Positions 21,476 to 30,704 of a DNA stretch of 64,000 nucleotides are shown here, piece by piece (the first letter of the stretch is position 1; the number at the start of each line of letters is the position of its first letter). The notes beneath the pieces are model-generated. The model was not told where the DNA came from. It worked only from the letters and a program-made list of their open reading frames with translations, and did no database searches. This stretch comes from Mycolicibacterium rutilum (GTDB lineage Bacteria; Actinomycetota; Actinomycetes; Mycobacteriales; Mycobacteriaceae). Made by a program: the position numbers and the translations under genes. The stretch lies in assembly GCF_900108565.1 (NCBI RefSeq), contig NZ_LT629971.1, positions 5,456,001-5,520,000 on the forward strand. Reading direction: 5' to 3'.

Positions 21476-22143
21476 GCGAGAACAACGGTCCCGAGATCAT
21501 CGGCGTGCGCCGCGGGATGTTCGGCAACCGCGACACCGGCGACACCTCCGGTTACGGCCGGCTGGTACGCCCGGTGGCGCTGCCCGGCAGCTCACCGCGG
21601 CCGTACGGCGGGTTCTTCGACGAGGTCGTCGACCGGCTGGAGGCCGTGCTCGGCGAGGACGGTTTCGCCGCCTCGATCGAGCGGGTGGTGGTCTACCGCG
21701 ACGAGCTCACGCTCGAGGTGGACCGCACGCAGTTGCCGACGGTCGCCCAGGCGCTGCGCGACGACCCCCAGCTGCACTTCGAGCTGTGCCTCGGGGTCAG
21801 CGGGGTGCACTATCCCGACGACGTGGGACGCGAGCTGCACGCCGTCTACCCGCTGATGTCGATCACGCACAACCGCCGGATCCGGGTCGAGGTCGCCGCG
21901 CCCGACGCCGACCCGCACATCCCGTCGCTGTTCGGGGTGTATCCCACCGTCGACTGGCACGAGCGCGAGACCTACGACTTCTTCGGCATCGTCTTCGTCG
22001 GTCATCCGGCCCTGACCCGCATCGAGATGCCCGATGACTGGGTGGGCCACCCGCAGCGCAAGGACTACCCGTTGGGCGGCATCCCGGTCGAGTACCACGG
22101 CGCCGAGATCCCACCGCCCGATCAACGGAGGGCCTACAACTGA
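21472..22143 (+). CDS. nuoC: NADH-quinone oxidoreductase subunit C
   Basis: The 223-aa 30-kDa-type subunit forms part of the connection between the peripheral arm and the membrane arm. The signature WHERETYDFFGIVFVGHP (about residues 162-179) and the C-terminal QRKDYPLGGIPVEY are present. It is separate from nuoD, unlike the NuoCD fusion of E. coli. A GTG start overlaps the nuoB stop, and the stop overlaps the nuoD start by one base, so all are translationally coupled. Confidence 0.95.
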   Translation: MSENNGPEIIGVRRGMFGNRDTGDTSGYGRLVRPVALPGSSPRPYGGFFDEVVDRLEAVLGEDGFAASIERVVVYRDELTLEVDRTQLPTVAQALRDDPQLHFELCLGVSGVHYPDDVGRELHAVYPLMSITHNRRIRVEVAAPDADPHIPSLFGVYPTVDWHERETYDFFGIVFVGHPALTRIEMPDDWVGHPQRKDYPLGGIPVEYHGAEIPPPDQRRAYN

Positions 22144-23474
22144 TGAGCATCGACCAGACCGAGAGCGGCGAGACCGTTGTCGTTGTCGGCGGCCAGGATT
22201 GGGACCACGTCGTCGAGGCGGCCAGGGAAGCGGCGGCCGCGAACGCCGGTGACCGGATCGTCGTCAACATGGGCCCGCAGCATCCCTCCACGCACGGCGT
22301 GCTGCGGCTCATCCTCGAGATCGACGGCGAGACGATCGTGTCGGCCCGCTGCGGAATCGGCTACCTGCACACCGGAATCGAGAAGAATCTCGAGTTCCGC
22401 ACCTGGACGCAGGGCGTCACGTTCGTCACGCGGATGGACTACCTGTCCCCGTTCTTCAACGAGACCGCGTACTGCCTGGCGGTCGAAAAACTGCTCGGCG
22501 TCGCCGACGACATCCCGGAGCGGGCCAGCGTCATCCGCGTGATGATGATGGAGCTCAACCGGATCTCCTCGCATCTGGTCGCGCTGGCCACCGGCGGCAT
22601 GGAACTCGGCGCGATGAGCGCGATGTTCTACGGGTTCCGGGAGCGCGAGCAGATCCTGTCGGTGTTCGAGACCATCACCGGTCTGCGGATGAACAGCGCC
22701 TACATCCGGCCGGGCGGAGTCGCGGTGGACCTGCCCGACGAAGGTCTGCCCCAGATCCGCGAACTGCTCGGCCTGATGCCCAAGCGGCTCAAGGATCTGT
22801 CGGATCTGCTCAACGAGAACTACATCTGGAAGGCCCGCACGCAGAACGTCGGATACCTCGACCTGACGGGCTGCATGGCGCTGGGCATCACCGGGCCGTG
22901 TCTGCGCTCGACCGGGCTGCCGCACGATCTGCGCAAGTCCCAACCCTATTGCGGCTATGAGACTTACGACTTCGACGTCATCACCGACGACGGCTGCGAC
23001 TCCTACGGCCGGTACCTGATCCGGGTCAAGGAGATGGCCGAGTCGCTGAAGATCGTCGAGCAGTGCGTGGAGCGGCTCGAGCGGCTCGCCGGACAGCCGG
23101 TGATGATCCAGGACAAGAAGCTGGCCTGGCCTGCCGACCTGAAAGTCGGTCCGGACGGGCTGGGCAACTCGCCCGAGCACATCGCCAAGATCATGGGACA
23201 TTCGATGGAGGGGCTCATCCACCACTTCAAGATCGTCACCGAGGGCATCCGGGTGCCCGCCGGGCAGGTGTACGTCGGAATCGAGTCTCCGCGAGGCGAA
23301 CTGGGCGTGCACATGGTCTCCGACGGTGGCACCCGACCGTACCGGGTGCACTACCGCGACCCGTCGTTCAACAATCTGCAGGCCGTCGCCGCGATGTGCG
23401 AGGGCGGCATGGTGGCCGACGCGATCACCGCTGTCGCGTCGATCGATCCGGTGATGGGCGGGGTGGACAGGTAG
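22143..23474 (+). CDS. nuoD: NADH-quinone oxidoreductase subunit D
   Basis: The 443-aa 49-kDa-type subunit forms, with NuoB, the quinone-binding cavity. The hallmark VNMGPQHPSTHGVLRL (about residues 40-55), the cavity segment YLHTGIEKN and the C-terminal SFNNLQAV with the closing IDPVMGGVDR are present. The open N-terminal 38 residues are Glu/Val/Ala-rich and less conserved. The nuoE ATG follows the stop directly with no gap. Confidence 0.95.
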   Translation: MSIDQTESGETVVVVGGQDWDHVVEAAREAAAANAGDRIVVNMGPQHPSTHGVLRLILEIDGETIVSARCGIGYLHTGIEKNLEFRTWTQGVTFVTRMDYLSPFFNETAYCLAVEKLLGVADDIPERASVIRVMMMELNRISSHLVALATGGMELGAMSAMFYGFREREQILSVFETITGLRMNSAYIRPGGVAVDLPDEGLPQIRELLGLMPKRLKDLSDLLNENYIWKARTQNVGYLDLTGCMALGITGPCLRSTGLPHDLRKSQPYCGYETYDFDVITDDGCDSYGRYLIRVKEMAESLKIVEQCVERLERLAGQPVMIQDKKLAWPADLKVGPDGLGNSPEHIAKIMGHSMEGLIHHFKIVTEGIRVPAGQVYVGIESPRGELGVHMVSDGGTRPYRVHYRDPSFNNLQAVAAMCEGGMVADAITAVASIDPVMGGVDR

Positions 23475-24353
23475 ATGAGCGTATTCCTCGAGCTTGGTCA
23501 ACGACCTGACGAACCCGGCCCGCCGATCAACGGGCCGGTGTCGTATCCGGACGAGGTCGCGACGCGGTTGAGCGCCGACGCGGCGAAGATCGTCGCGCGC
23601 TATCCGCAGTCACGGTCGGCGCTGTTGCCGCTGCTGCACCTGGTGCAGTCGGAGGACGGCTGCCTGACCCCGGCCGGTATCGCGTTCTGCGCCAGGCAGT
23701 TGCAGCTGACCGAGGCCGAGGTCACCGCGGTGGCGACGTTCTACTCGATGTATCGGCGCACGCCCACCGGCGACTACCTCGTCGGGGTCTGCACGAACAC
23801 GCTGTGCGCGGTGATGGGCGGCGACGCGATCCTCGACGCGCTGCAGGACCACCTCGGTATCCACGCCGGCGAGACGACCGAGTCCGTCGACGGGGGGCCC
23901 AGGGTCACGCTCGACCACGTCGAGTGCAACGCCGCCTGCGACTACGCGCCGGTGGTCATGGTCAACTGGGAGTTCTACGACAACCAGACGCCCGCATCGG
24001 CACGGGATCTCGTCGACGGCCTGCGCTCGGGCACGCCCCCGGACCCGACCCGCGGCGGCGCACCGCTGTGCACGTTCCGCGAGACCGCGCGCACGCTCGC
24101 GGGCCTGCCCGATCCGCGGTCCAACGGCGGCGCCACCGGCGACGCCACGCTGGCCGGGTTGCGGATCGCCCGCGAACGCGGCATGCAGGCGCCTGAGGCC
24201 GAGGCCCAGGGCTCGCCCCCGGAGACGCCCGACGACGCGGCGGCCGCCGCGAACGCCACCAGGAACGCGTCGGCTCCTGGCCCGTCGGCCACCGTTCCCC
24301 CGAAACCCGGCACCATCGAAACCAGCCCCGACGCAACGGATTCTGACGCATGA
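23475..24353 (+). CDS. nuoE: NADH-quinone oxidoreductase subunit E
   Basis: The 292-aa thioredoxin-like [2Fe-2S] subunit (cluster N1a) of the NADH-oxidising module. Cluster cysteines lie in GVCTNTLCAVMGG (about residues 97-109) and VECNAACDYAPVV (about 143-155). The domain ends near residue 205. The remaining 85 or so residues are a Pro/Ala/Thr-rich tail of low complexity, making this protein longer than typical bacterial NuoE (about 160-250 aa); a tail is also known in M. tuberculosis. The stop overlaps the nuoF start by 4 bp. Confidence 0.95.
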   Translation: MSVFLELGQRPDEPGPPINGPVSYPDEVATRLSADAAKIVARYPQSRSALLPLLHLVQSEDGCLTPAGIAFCARQLQLTEAEVTAVATFYSMYRRTPTGDYLVGVCTNTLCAVMGGDAILDALQDHLGIHAGETTESVDGGPRVTLDHVECNAACDYAPVVMVNWEFYDNQTPASARDLVDGLRSGTPPDPTRGGAPLCTFRETARTLAGLPDPRSNGGATGDATLAGLRIARERGMQAPEAEAQGSPPETPDDAAAAANATRNASAPGPSATVPPKPGTIETSPDATDSDA

Positions 24354-25666
24354 CCGCTTTGACCCCCGTGCTCAGCCGGTTCTGGGACGAACCGGAACCA
24401 TGGTCGCTGGACACCTACCGCCGCCACGGCGGATACCGCGGCCTGGAGAAGGCGCTGTCGATGCCGCCCGATGACGTCATCGCGTTGATCAAGGATTCCG
24501 GCCTGCGTGGCCGCGGCGGCGCCGGCTTCCCGACCGGGACGAAGTGGTCGTTCATCCCGCAGGACGACACCGGCGCGGGCGCCAAACCGCACTACCTGGT
24601 GATCAACGCCGACGAGTCGGAACCCGGGACGTGCAAAGACATTCCGTTGATGCTGACAACCCCGCACTTCCTGGTCGAAGGTGCGATCATCGCGGCGTAC
24701 GCGATCCGCGCCCACCACGCGTTCATCTACCTGCGCGGTGAGGTGGTGCCGGTGCTGCGCCGGTTGCACGCCGCGGTCGCGGAGGCCTACGAGGCCGGGT
24801 ATCTGGGCACCGACATCAACGGCTCGGGCTTCGACCTGGACCTGATCGTGCACGCCGGCGCCGGGGCGTACATCTGCGGTGAGGAGACCGCGCTGCTGGA
24901 TTCGCTGGAGGGCAGGCGCGGCCAACCCCGGCTGCGGCCACCGTTTCCCGCCGTCGCCGGGCTGTACGCCTGCCCGACTGTGGTGAACAACGTCGAATCC
25001 ATCGCCAGCGTGCCGCCCATCATGCTCAACGGGATCGACTGGTTCCGCTCGATGGGTACGGAGAAGTCGCCGGGTTTCACGCTGTACTCGCTGTCGGGTC
25101 ACGTCACCACGCCCGGTCAGTACGAGGCGCCGCTGGGCATCACGCTGCGCGAACTGCTGGAGTACGCCGGCGGTATCCGCGCCGGGCACAAGCTGAAGTT
25201 CTGGACCCCCGGCGGTTCGTCGACCCCGCTGCTGACCGACGAACACCTCGATGTGCCACTGGATTACGAGGGTATGGCCGGTGTCGGCACCATGCTGGGC
25301 ACCAAGGCCCTGCAGATCTTCGACGAGACGACGTGCGTGGTGCGCGCGGTGCGCCGCTGGACGCAGTTCTACGCCCACGAGTCGTGCGGCAAGTGCACAC
25401 CGTGCCGCGAGGGCACCTACTGGCTGGCCCAGATCTACGAGCGGCTGGAGACCGGTCGCGGCACCGAGGCCGACATCGACAAGCTGCTCGACATCTCCGA
25501 CAACATCTTCGGAAAGTCGTTCTGCGCGTTGGGCGACGGGGCCGCGGCGCCGATCATGTCGTCGATCAAGTTCTTCCGTGACGAGTACATCGCCCATCTG
25601 CAGGGCGGGTGTCCGTTCGACCCGCATGCCTCGACGCTGATGGCGACCGAAGGGGCGGGTGTGTGA
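24350..25666 (+). CDS. nuoF: NADH-quinone oxidoreductase subunit F
   Basis: The 438-aa subunit binds NADH and FMN and carries cluster N3. It shows GRGGAGFPTGTKW (about residues 52-64; NADH loop), NADESEPGTCKD (about 86-97; FMN), GAGAYICGEETALLDSLEG and ESCGKCTPCREGTYW with a later FCALGDG, which together supply the four Cys of the cluster. Its TGA is followed by an overlapping ATG (TGATG) that opens a 37-codon frame; nuoG itself begins 114 bp later. Confidence 0.95.
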   Translation: MTALTPVLSRFWDEPEPWSLDTYRRHGGYRGLEKALSMPPDDVIALIKDSGLRGRGGAGFPTGTKWSFIPQDDTGAGAKPHYLVINADESEPGTCKDIPLMLTTPHFLVEGAIIAAYAIRAHHAFIYLRGEVVPVLRRLHAAVAEAYEAGYLGTDINGSGFDLDLIVHAGAGAYICGEETALLDSLEGRRGQPRLRPPFPAVAGLYACPTVVNNVESIASVPPIMLNGIDWFRSMGTEKSPGFTLYSLSGHVTTPGQYEAPLGITLRELLEYAGGIRAGHKLKFWTPGGSSTPLLTDEHLDVPLDYEGMAGVGTMLGTKALQIFDETTCVVRAVRRWTQFYAHESCGKCTPCREGTYWLAQIYERLETGRGTEADIDKLLDISDNIFGKSFCALGDGAAAPIMSSIKFFRDEYIAHLQGGCPFDPHASTLMATEGAGV

Positions 25667-25779
25667 TGGCGCGATCGGTCCGGCTCTTTTCCGGCGAGCA
25701 GACGCAAACTGCCCCGAAAACGGCCGAAAAGTGGGCAGTTCACGTCTGCTCGCGCAAGAAAATGGGGGTGGCTGAGTAG
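25666..25779 (+). CDS. Small coupled ORF between nuoF and nuoG
   Basis: A 37-codon frame starts at the ATG overlapping the nuoF stop (TGATG) and ends with TAG directly before the nuoG ATG (TAGATG). It spans the whole palindromic element at 25694-25753 without a stop. The peptide is basic, with one Cys and one Trp, and resembles nothing I know. It may serve only to carry ribosomes across an inserted repeat so that nuoG stays coupled. Expression is unproven. Confidence 0.35.
   Translation: MARSVRLFSGEQTQTAPKTAEKWAVHVCSRKKMGVAE
25694..25753. repeat. Intergenic palindromic element 3 in the nuoF/nuoG junction
   Basis: Arms of 21 bp (25694-25714 and 25733-25753) match at 19 of 21 positions around an 18-nt A-rich loop. 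It sits in the only wide gap of the nuoA-J coupling chain. The outer arm GCGAGCAGACG looks like a mycobacterial dispersed small repeat. As RNA it would form a long hairpin between two complex I genes. Confidence 0.65.
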
Positions 25780-28170
25780 ATGACGCAGACCGCTGATACC
25801 GGCGCAGCCACCGACGTGGAGATGGTGCAGCTGTCGATCGACGGCGTGGACGTCAGCGTGCCCAAGGGCACCCTGGTGATCCGCGCGGCCGAACTGATCG
25901 GGATCCAGATCCCGCGGTTCTGCGACCACCCGCTGCTCGACCCGGTCGGCGCCTGCCGCCAGTGCCTCGTCGAGGTCGAGGGTCAGCGCAAGCCGATGGC
26001 GTCGTGCACCACCACGTGCACACCGGACATGGTGGTGCGCACGCAGTTCACCTCGCCGGCGGCCGACAAGGCGCAGCAGGGCGTCATGGAGCTGCTGCTG
26101 ATCAACCATCCGCTGGACTGCCCGGTCTGCGACAAGGGCGGCGAGTGCCCGCTGCAGAACCAGGCGATGGCGCACGGTCGCGCCGAGACCCGCTTCGAGG
26201 ACGTCAAACGCACCTTCCCCAAACCGATCAACATCTCCTCGCAGGTGCTCCTGGACCGCGAGCGCTGTGTGCTGTGCGCGCGCTGCACCCGCTTCTCCGA
26301 GCAGATCGCCGGCGACCCGTTCATCGATCTGCTCGAACGCGGAGCGCTGCAACAGGTCGGCATCGCGCCGGGCGAGCCGTTCCAGTCCTACTTCTCGGGC
26401 AACACCGTGCAGATCTGCCCGGTCGGCGCGCTCACCGGCTCGGCGTACCGGTTCCGGGCCCGGCCGTTCGACCTGGTGTCGAGCCCGAGCGTGTGCGAGC
26501 ACTGCGCGTCCGGGTGCGCCCAGCGCACCGACCACCGCCGCGGAAAAGTCATGCGTCGGTTGGCCGGTGACGACCCGCAGGTCAACGAGGAGTGGAACTG
26601 CGACAAGGGCCGCTGGGCGTTCACCTACACCACCCAGGGCGACCGCATCACGACCCCGCTGATCCGCGACGAGGACGGCAAGCTGCGCCCGGCGTCGTGG
26701 TCCGAGGCGCTCGCGGTCGCCAGCACCGGGTTGGCCGCGGCCAGGGGCAGCGCAGGCGTGCTCGTCGGCGGCCGCGCGACCGTCGAGGACGCCTACGCGT
26801 ACGCCAAGTTCGCCCGAATCGTGCTCAACACCAACGACATCGACTTCCGCGCCCGGGCGCACAGCGCGGAGGAGGCCGACTTCCTGGCCGCCGCCATCGC
26901 GGGGCAGCCGATGACGGTGACCTACGCGGACCTGGAGAACGCACCGGCGGTGCTGCTGGCGGGTTTCGAACCCGAGGAGGAGTCGCCGATCGTCTTCCTG
27001 CGAATGCGCAAGGCGGTCCGCAAGAAGGCTCTGCAGGTGATCTCGGTGGCGCCGTTCGCGACCCGCAGCCTCACCAAGCTGCGCGGCCGACTGGTCGCGG
27101 CGGCACCCGGCGCCGAGGCCGCCGCGCTCGACGCCCTCACCGAGGATCCGCAGCTGCGGCTGCCCGGCGCGGTCATCCTGGTCGGCGAGCGGCTGGCCAC
27201 CTCCCCCGGATCGCTCTCGGCGGCAGCGCGATTGGCCGCTGCCACCGGCGCCCGGCTGGCCTGGGTGCCGCGGCGGGCCGGTGAACGCGGCGCCGCCGAA
27301 GCGGGCGCCCTGCCGCATCTGCTGCCCGGCGGTCGGCCCGTCTCCGATGCCGCCGCGCGGGCCGAGGCCGCGGCGGCCTGGCACGTCGGCGACGTGCCGA
27401 GTGCCCCGGGCCGCGACACCACCGCGATCCTCGAAGCCGCGCGCAGCGGCGAAGTGGGGGCGCTGCTGATCGGCGGCGTGGAGGTCGCCGACCTGCCCGA
27501 TCCGGCCGCGGCGCTGGCCGCGATCGAGGCGACGCCGTTCGTGGTCAGTCTGGAGATCCGCGAGAGCGCGGTCACCGCGGTCGCCGACGTCGTGTTCCCG
27601 GTCGCCCCCGTCGTCGAGAAGGCGGGCTCGTTCCTGAACTGGGAGGGCAGGCTGCGCCCGTTCGAGCCGGCACTGAAAACCAGTGCGAGCCCGGACCTTC
27701 GGGTGCTGAACTTCCTGGCCGAGGAACTGGGCGTTGCGCTGAACCTGCCGAACTCCGCTGCCGCCGGTGACGAGCTGTCACGGCTGGGGTTGTGGGCGGG
27801 CGCCCGCCCCGCCGCTCCGACGGTCGCACCGGGCCCGCCCGCGTCTCCGGCCGCGGGCCAGGCGGTGCTCGCCGGGTGGCGGATGCTGCTCGACGAGGGC
27901 CGCCTGCAGGACGGTGAACCTCATCTCGCGGGCACCGCGCGGACCCCTGTCGCCCGGCTGTCCGCGAGCACCGCGGCCGAGATCGGCGCCGCCGAGGGCG
28001 ATCTGGTGACGGTGCGCACTCCGCGCGGCTCGATCACGCTGCCGCTGGTGATCACCGACATCGGCGACCGGGTGGTGTGGTTGCCGCTCAACTCGCCGGG
28101 ATCGGCGGTACACCAGAGCCTCGGGGTCTGTACGGGTGATCTGGTGTCGATCGGGCGGGCCGAATCGTGA
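25780..28170 (+). CDS. nuoG: NADH-quinone oxidoreductase subunit G
   Basis: The 796-aa largest peripheral subunit has an N-terminal ferredoxin-like domain with the [2Fe-2S] cysteines (CDHPLLDPVGACRQC region), then GGECPLQNQ, CVLCARCTRF and CEHCASGC motifs for [4Fe-4S] clusters N4, N5 and N7-type, and a long molybdopterin-oxidoreductase-like domain that has lost its cofactor. It starts at the ATG directly after the TAG of the small ORF. Length fits mycobacterial NuoG (about 800 aa). The stop overlaps the nuoH start by 4 bp. Confidence 0.95.
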   Translation: MTQTADTGAATDVEMVQLSIDGVDVSVPKGTLVIRAAELIGIQIPRFCDHPLLDPVGACRQCLVEVEGQRKPMASCTTTCTPDMVVRTQFTSPAADKAQQGVMELLLINHPLDCPVCDKGGECPLQNQAMAHGRAETRFEDVKRTFPKPINISSQVLLDRERCVLCARCTRFSEQIAGDPFIDLLERGALQQVGIAPGEPFQSYFSGNTVQICPVGALTGSAYRFRARPFDLVSSPSVCEHCASGCAQRTDHRRGKVMRRLAGDDPQVNEEWNCDKGRWAFTYTTQGDRITTPLIRDEDGKLRPASWSEALAVASTGLAAARGSAGVLVGGRATVEDAYAYAKFARIVLNTNDIDFRARAHSAEEADFLAAAIAGQPMTVTYADLENAPAVLLAGFEPEEESPIVFLRMRKAVRKKALQVISVAPFATRSLTKLRGRLVAAAPGAEAAALDALTEDPQLRLPGAVILVGERLATSPGSLSAAARLAAATGARLAWVPRRAGERGAAEAGALPHLLPGGRPVSDAAARAEAAAAWHVGDVPSAPGRDTTAILEAARSGEVGALLIGGVEVADLPDPAAALAAIEATPFVVSLEIRESAVTAVADVVFPVAPVVEKAGSFLNWEGRLRPFEPALKTSASPDLRVLNFLAEELGVALNLPNSAAAGDELSRLGLWAGARPAAPTVAPGPPASPAAGQAVLAGWRMLLDEGRLQDGEPHLAGTARTPVARLSASTAAEIGAAEGDLVTVRTPRGSITLPLVITDIGDRVVWLPLNSPGSAVHQSLGVCTGDLVSIGRAES

Positions 28171-29408
28171 ACCATCCCGATCCGACCCTGTTCGGGCACG
28201 ACCCGTTGTGGCTGATCGCGCTCAAGGCCGTCGCGATCTTCGCGTTCCTGATGCTCTCGGTGCTCTCGGCGATCCTGATCGAGCGCAAACTGTTGGGCCG
28301 CATGCAGATGCGGTTCGGCCCCAACCGGGTCGGCCCGAAGGGGCTGCTGCAGTCGTTGGTCGACGGCGTGAAGCTCGCGCTCAAGGAGGGGCTGGTCCCG
28401 GCCGGTGTCGACAAGTTCGTCTACCTCGCCGCGCCGGTGATCGCCGCGGTGCCGGCCTTCATCGCGTTCGCGGTGATCCCGCTGGGCGGCGAGGTGTCGA
28501 TCTTCGGGCACCGAACGGCGTTGCAGCTGACCGACATGCCGGTCGCGGTGCTCTACATCCTGGCCGCCACGTCGATCGGCGTGTACGGGATCGTGTTGGC
28601 CGGCTGGGCATCGGGGTCGACGTACCCGCTGCTGGGCGGGCTGCGTTCGAGCGCCCAGGTGATCTCCTACGAGATTGCGATGGCGCTGTCGTTCGTCGCG
28701 GTGTTCATCTACGCGGGCACCATGTCGACGTCGAGGATCGTCGCCGCGCAGGACGGTGTCTGGTACATCTTCCTGCTGCTGCCGTCGTTCCTGGTGTACG
28801 TGACGTCGATGGTCGGCGAAACCAACCGCGCGCCTTTCGATCTCCCCGAAGCCGAGGGCGAGTTGGTCGGCGGCTTCCACACCGAGTACTCGTCGATCAA
28901 GTTCGCGATGTTCATGCTGGCGGAGTACGTCAACATGACGACGGTGTCGGCGCTGGCCACCACGATGTTCCTCGGCGGCTGGCACGCGCCGTGGCCGATC
29001 AACATGTGGGATGGCGCCAACACCGGGTGGTGGCCGCTGCTGTGGTTCATCGCCAAGGTGTGGGCGTTCATGTTCCTGTTCTTCTGGTTGCGGGCCACGC
29101 TGCCGCGTATGCGGTACGACCAGTTCATGGGGCTGGGCTGGAAGGTCCTCATCCCGTTCTCGCTGGCGTGGATCATGATCGTGGCCACCGCCCGGGCCCT
29201 GCGCAACGAGGGCTTCGACGAGCTCACCACCTGGTTGGCGTCGGCCGCCGCGATCGTGGCGCTGCTGATCGTCGTCGCCCTCTGGCGGGCCGTGCGCACC
29301 AGGAACGTGCGCAAGGTTCCGCAGCAGAACCTCGACCCGCAGGTCTTCCCCATACCGCCCCTGCCGGCTGCGAAGCCGACGGCAACGAAGGAGCGCGCCG
29401 ATGCCTAA
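28167..29408 (+). CDS. nuoH: NADH-quinone oxidoreductase subunit H
   Basis: The 413-aa membrane subunit forms the floor of the quinone chamber. It has about eight to nine transmembrane helices. Signatures are ERKLLGRMQMRFGPNRVGPKG (about residues 39-59, in two parts) and NRAPFDLPEAEGELVGGFHTEY. A charged C-terminal tail rich in Pro and Lys follows the last helix. The GTG start overlaps nuoG, and the end overlaps nuoI by 8 bp. Confidence 0.95.
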   Translation: MNHPDPTLFGHDPLWLIALKAVAIFAFLMLSVLSAILIERKLLGRMQMRFGPNRVGPKGLLQSLVDGVKLALKEGLVPAGVDKFVYLAAPVIAAVPAFIAFAVIPLGGEVSIFGHRTALQLTDMPVAVLYILAATSIGVYGIVLAGWASGSTYPLLGGLRSSAQVISYEIAMALSFVAVFIYAGTMSTSRIVAAQDGVWYIFLLLPSFLVYVTSMVGETNRAPFDLPEAEGELVGGFHTEYSSIKFAMFMLAEYVNMTTVSALATTMFLGGWHAPWPINMWDGANTGWWPLLWFIAKVWAFMFLFFWLRATLPRMRYDQFMGLGWKVLIPFSLAWIMIVATARALRNEGFDELTTWLASAAAIVALLIVVALWRAVRTRNVRKVPQQNLDPQVFPIPPLPAAKPTATKERADA

Positions 29409-29937
29409 ATTCATCGAAGCCATCAAGGGTTTCGGGGTCACGTTCGGGACCATGTTCAAAAAGCCGATCACCGAGGAGTACCCGGAGAAGCCGGGTCCGG
29501 TCGCCAAGCGGTACCACGGCCGGCACCAGTTGAACCGGTACCCGGACGGGCTGGAGAAGTGCATCGGCTGCGAACTGTGCGCGTGGGCGTGTCCGGCCGA
29601 CGCCATCTACGTCGAGGGCGCCGACAACACCGAACACGAGCGCTACTCCCCCGGTGAGCGTTACGGCCGCGTGTACCAGATCAACTACCTCCGGTGCATC
29701 GGCTGCGGACTGTGCATCGAGGCCTGCCCCACCCGGGCGCTGACGATGACCAACGAGTACGAGATGGCCGACGACAACCGCGCAGATCTCATCTGGGGCA
29801 AGGACAAACTGCTGGCGCCGCTGCGCTCGGGCATGCTGCCGCCCCCGCATCCGATGGCCCCGGGCGCCACCGACGACGACTACTACCTCGGCAACATCGG
29901 GCCGGTACCGGACAAGATCACCGAGGAAGCCCGATGA
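29401..29937 (+). CDS. nuoI: NADH-quinone oxidoreductase subunit I
   Basis: The 178-aa ferredoxin-like subunit carries two [4Fe-4S] clusters (N6a and N6b) between NuoG and NuoB. The paired motifs CIGCELCAWACP (about residues 55-66) and CIGCGLCIEACP (about 100-111) are complete. The N-terminal amphipathic region GFGVTFGTMFKKP contacts the membrane arm. It overlaps nuoH by 8 bp and nuoJ by 4 bp. Confidence 0.95.
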   Translation: MPKFIEAIKGFGVTFGTMFKKPITEEYPEKPGPVAKRYHGRHQLNRYPDGLEKCIGCELCAWACPADAIYVEGADNTEHERYSPGERYGRVYQINYLRCIGCGLCIEACPTRALTMTNEYEMADDNRADLIWGKDKLLAPLRSGMLPPPHPMAPGATDDDYYLGNIGPVPDKITEEAR

Positions 29938-30704
29938 GGTTCGACCTGATCGCAGCGGCCGCCGCCGACGCGCCCGGCCGCACGTCGACCACCGAGGCGG
30001 TGCTGTTCTGGGTGCTCGGCACGGTCGCCGTGCTGGGTGCGCTCGGCGTCATCATCGCGCGAAAAGCGGTGTACAGCGCGATGTTCCTGGCGCTGACGAT
30101 GATCGTGCTGGCCGTCTTCTACATCGCTCAGGACGCGCTGTTCCTCGGTGTGGTGCAGGTGGTCGTGTACACCGGCGCGGTCATGATGCTGTTCCTGTTC
30201 GTGCTGATGCTGATCGGCGTCGACTCCTCGGACTCGCTGGTCGAGACGATCCGCGGCCAGCGCGTCGCTGCCGGCGTCGTCGGTGTCGGGTTCGGCGCCC
30301 TGCTGATCGCGGGTGTCGGCAACGTCTCGGTCGGCGGCTTCACCGGCCTGGCGCAAGCCAACACGAACGGCAACGTGGAAGGCCTCGCGGCGCTGATCTT
30401 CGTGCGGTACCTGTGGGCGTTCGAGTTGACCAGCGCGCTGCTCATCACCGCCGCGCTCGGGGCGATGGTGCTCGCGCACCGGGAACGCTTCGACCGCCGC
30501 AAGACGCAGCGAGAACTCGCCGAGGAGCGGTTCCGGCCGGGCGGATATCCGACGACGCTGCCCAATCCCGGTGTGTTCGCCCGCAACAACGCCGTGGACA
30601 TCGCCGCCCGGTTGCCCGACGGCTCCGGGTCCGACCTCTCGGTCAGCCCGGTGCTGGAGAAACGGACGGTTGCCGTACGCAACGGTCGAGGAGACGACGA
30701 GTGA
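29934..30704 (+). CDS. nuoJ: NADH-quinone oxidoreductase subunit J
   Basis: The 256-aa membrane subunit has five predicted transmembrane helices. The third bears the conserved VVVYTGAVMMLFLFVLMLIG pattern with the pi-bulge region that takes part in coupling. A polar C-terminal tail of about 70 residues follows (RRKTQRELAEERFRPGG onward). The ATG at 29934 overlaps nuoI (ATGA); the open frame reaches 29694. The stop overlaps the nuoK GTG by 4 bp. Confidence 0.95.
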   Translation: MRFDLIAAAAADAPGRTSTTEAVLFWVLGTVAVLGALGVIIARKAVYSAMFLALTMIVLAVFYIAQDALFLGVVQVVVYTGAVMMLFLFVLMLIGVDSSDSLVETIRGQRVAAGVVGVGFGALLIAGVGNVSVGGFTGLAQANTNGNVEGLAALIFVRYLWAFELTSALLITAALGAMVLAHRERFDRRKTQRELAEERFRPGGYPTTLPNPGVFARNNAVDIAARLPDGSGSDLSVSPVLEKRTVAVRNGRGDDE

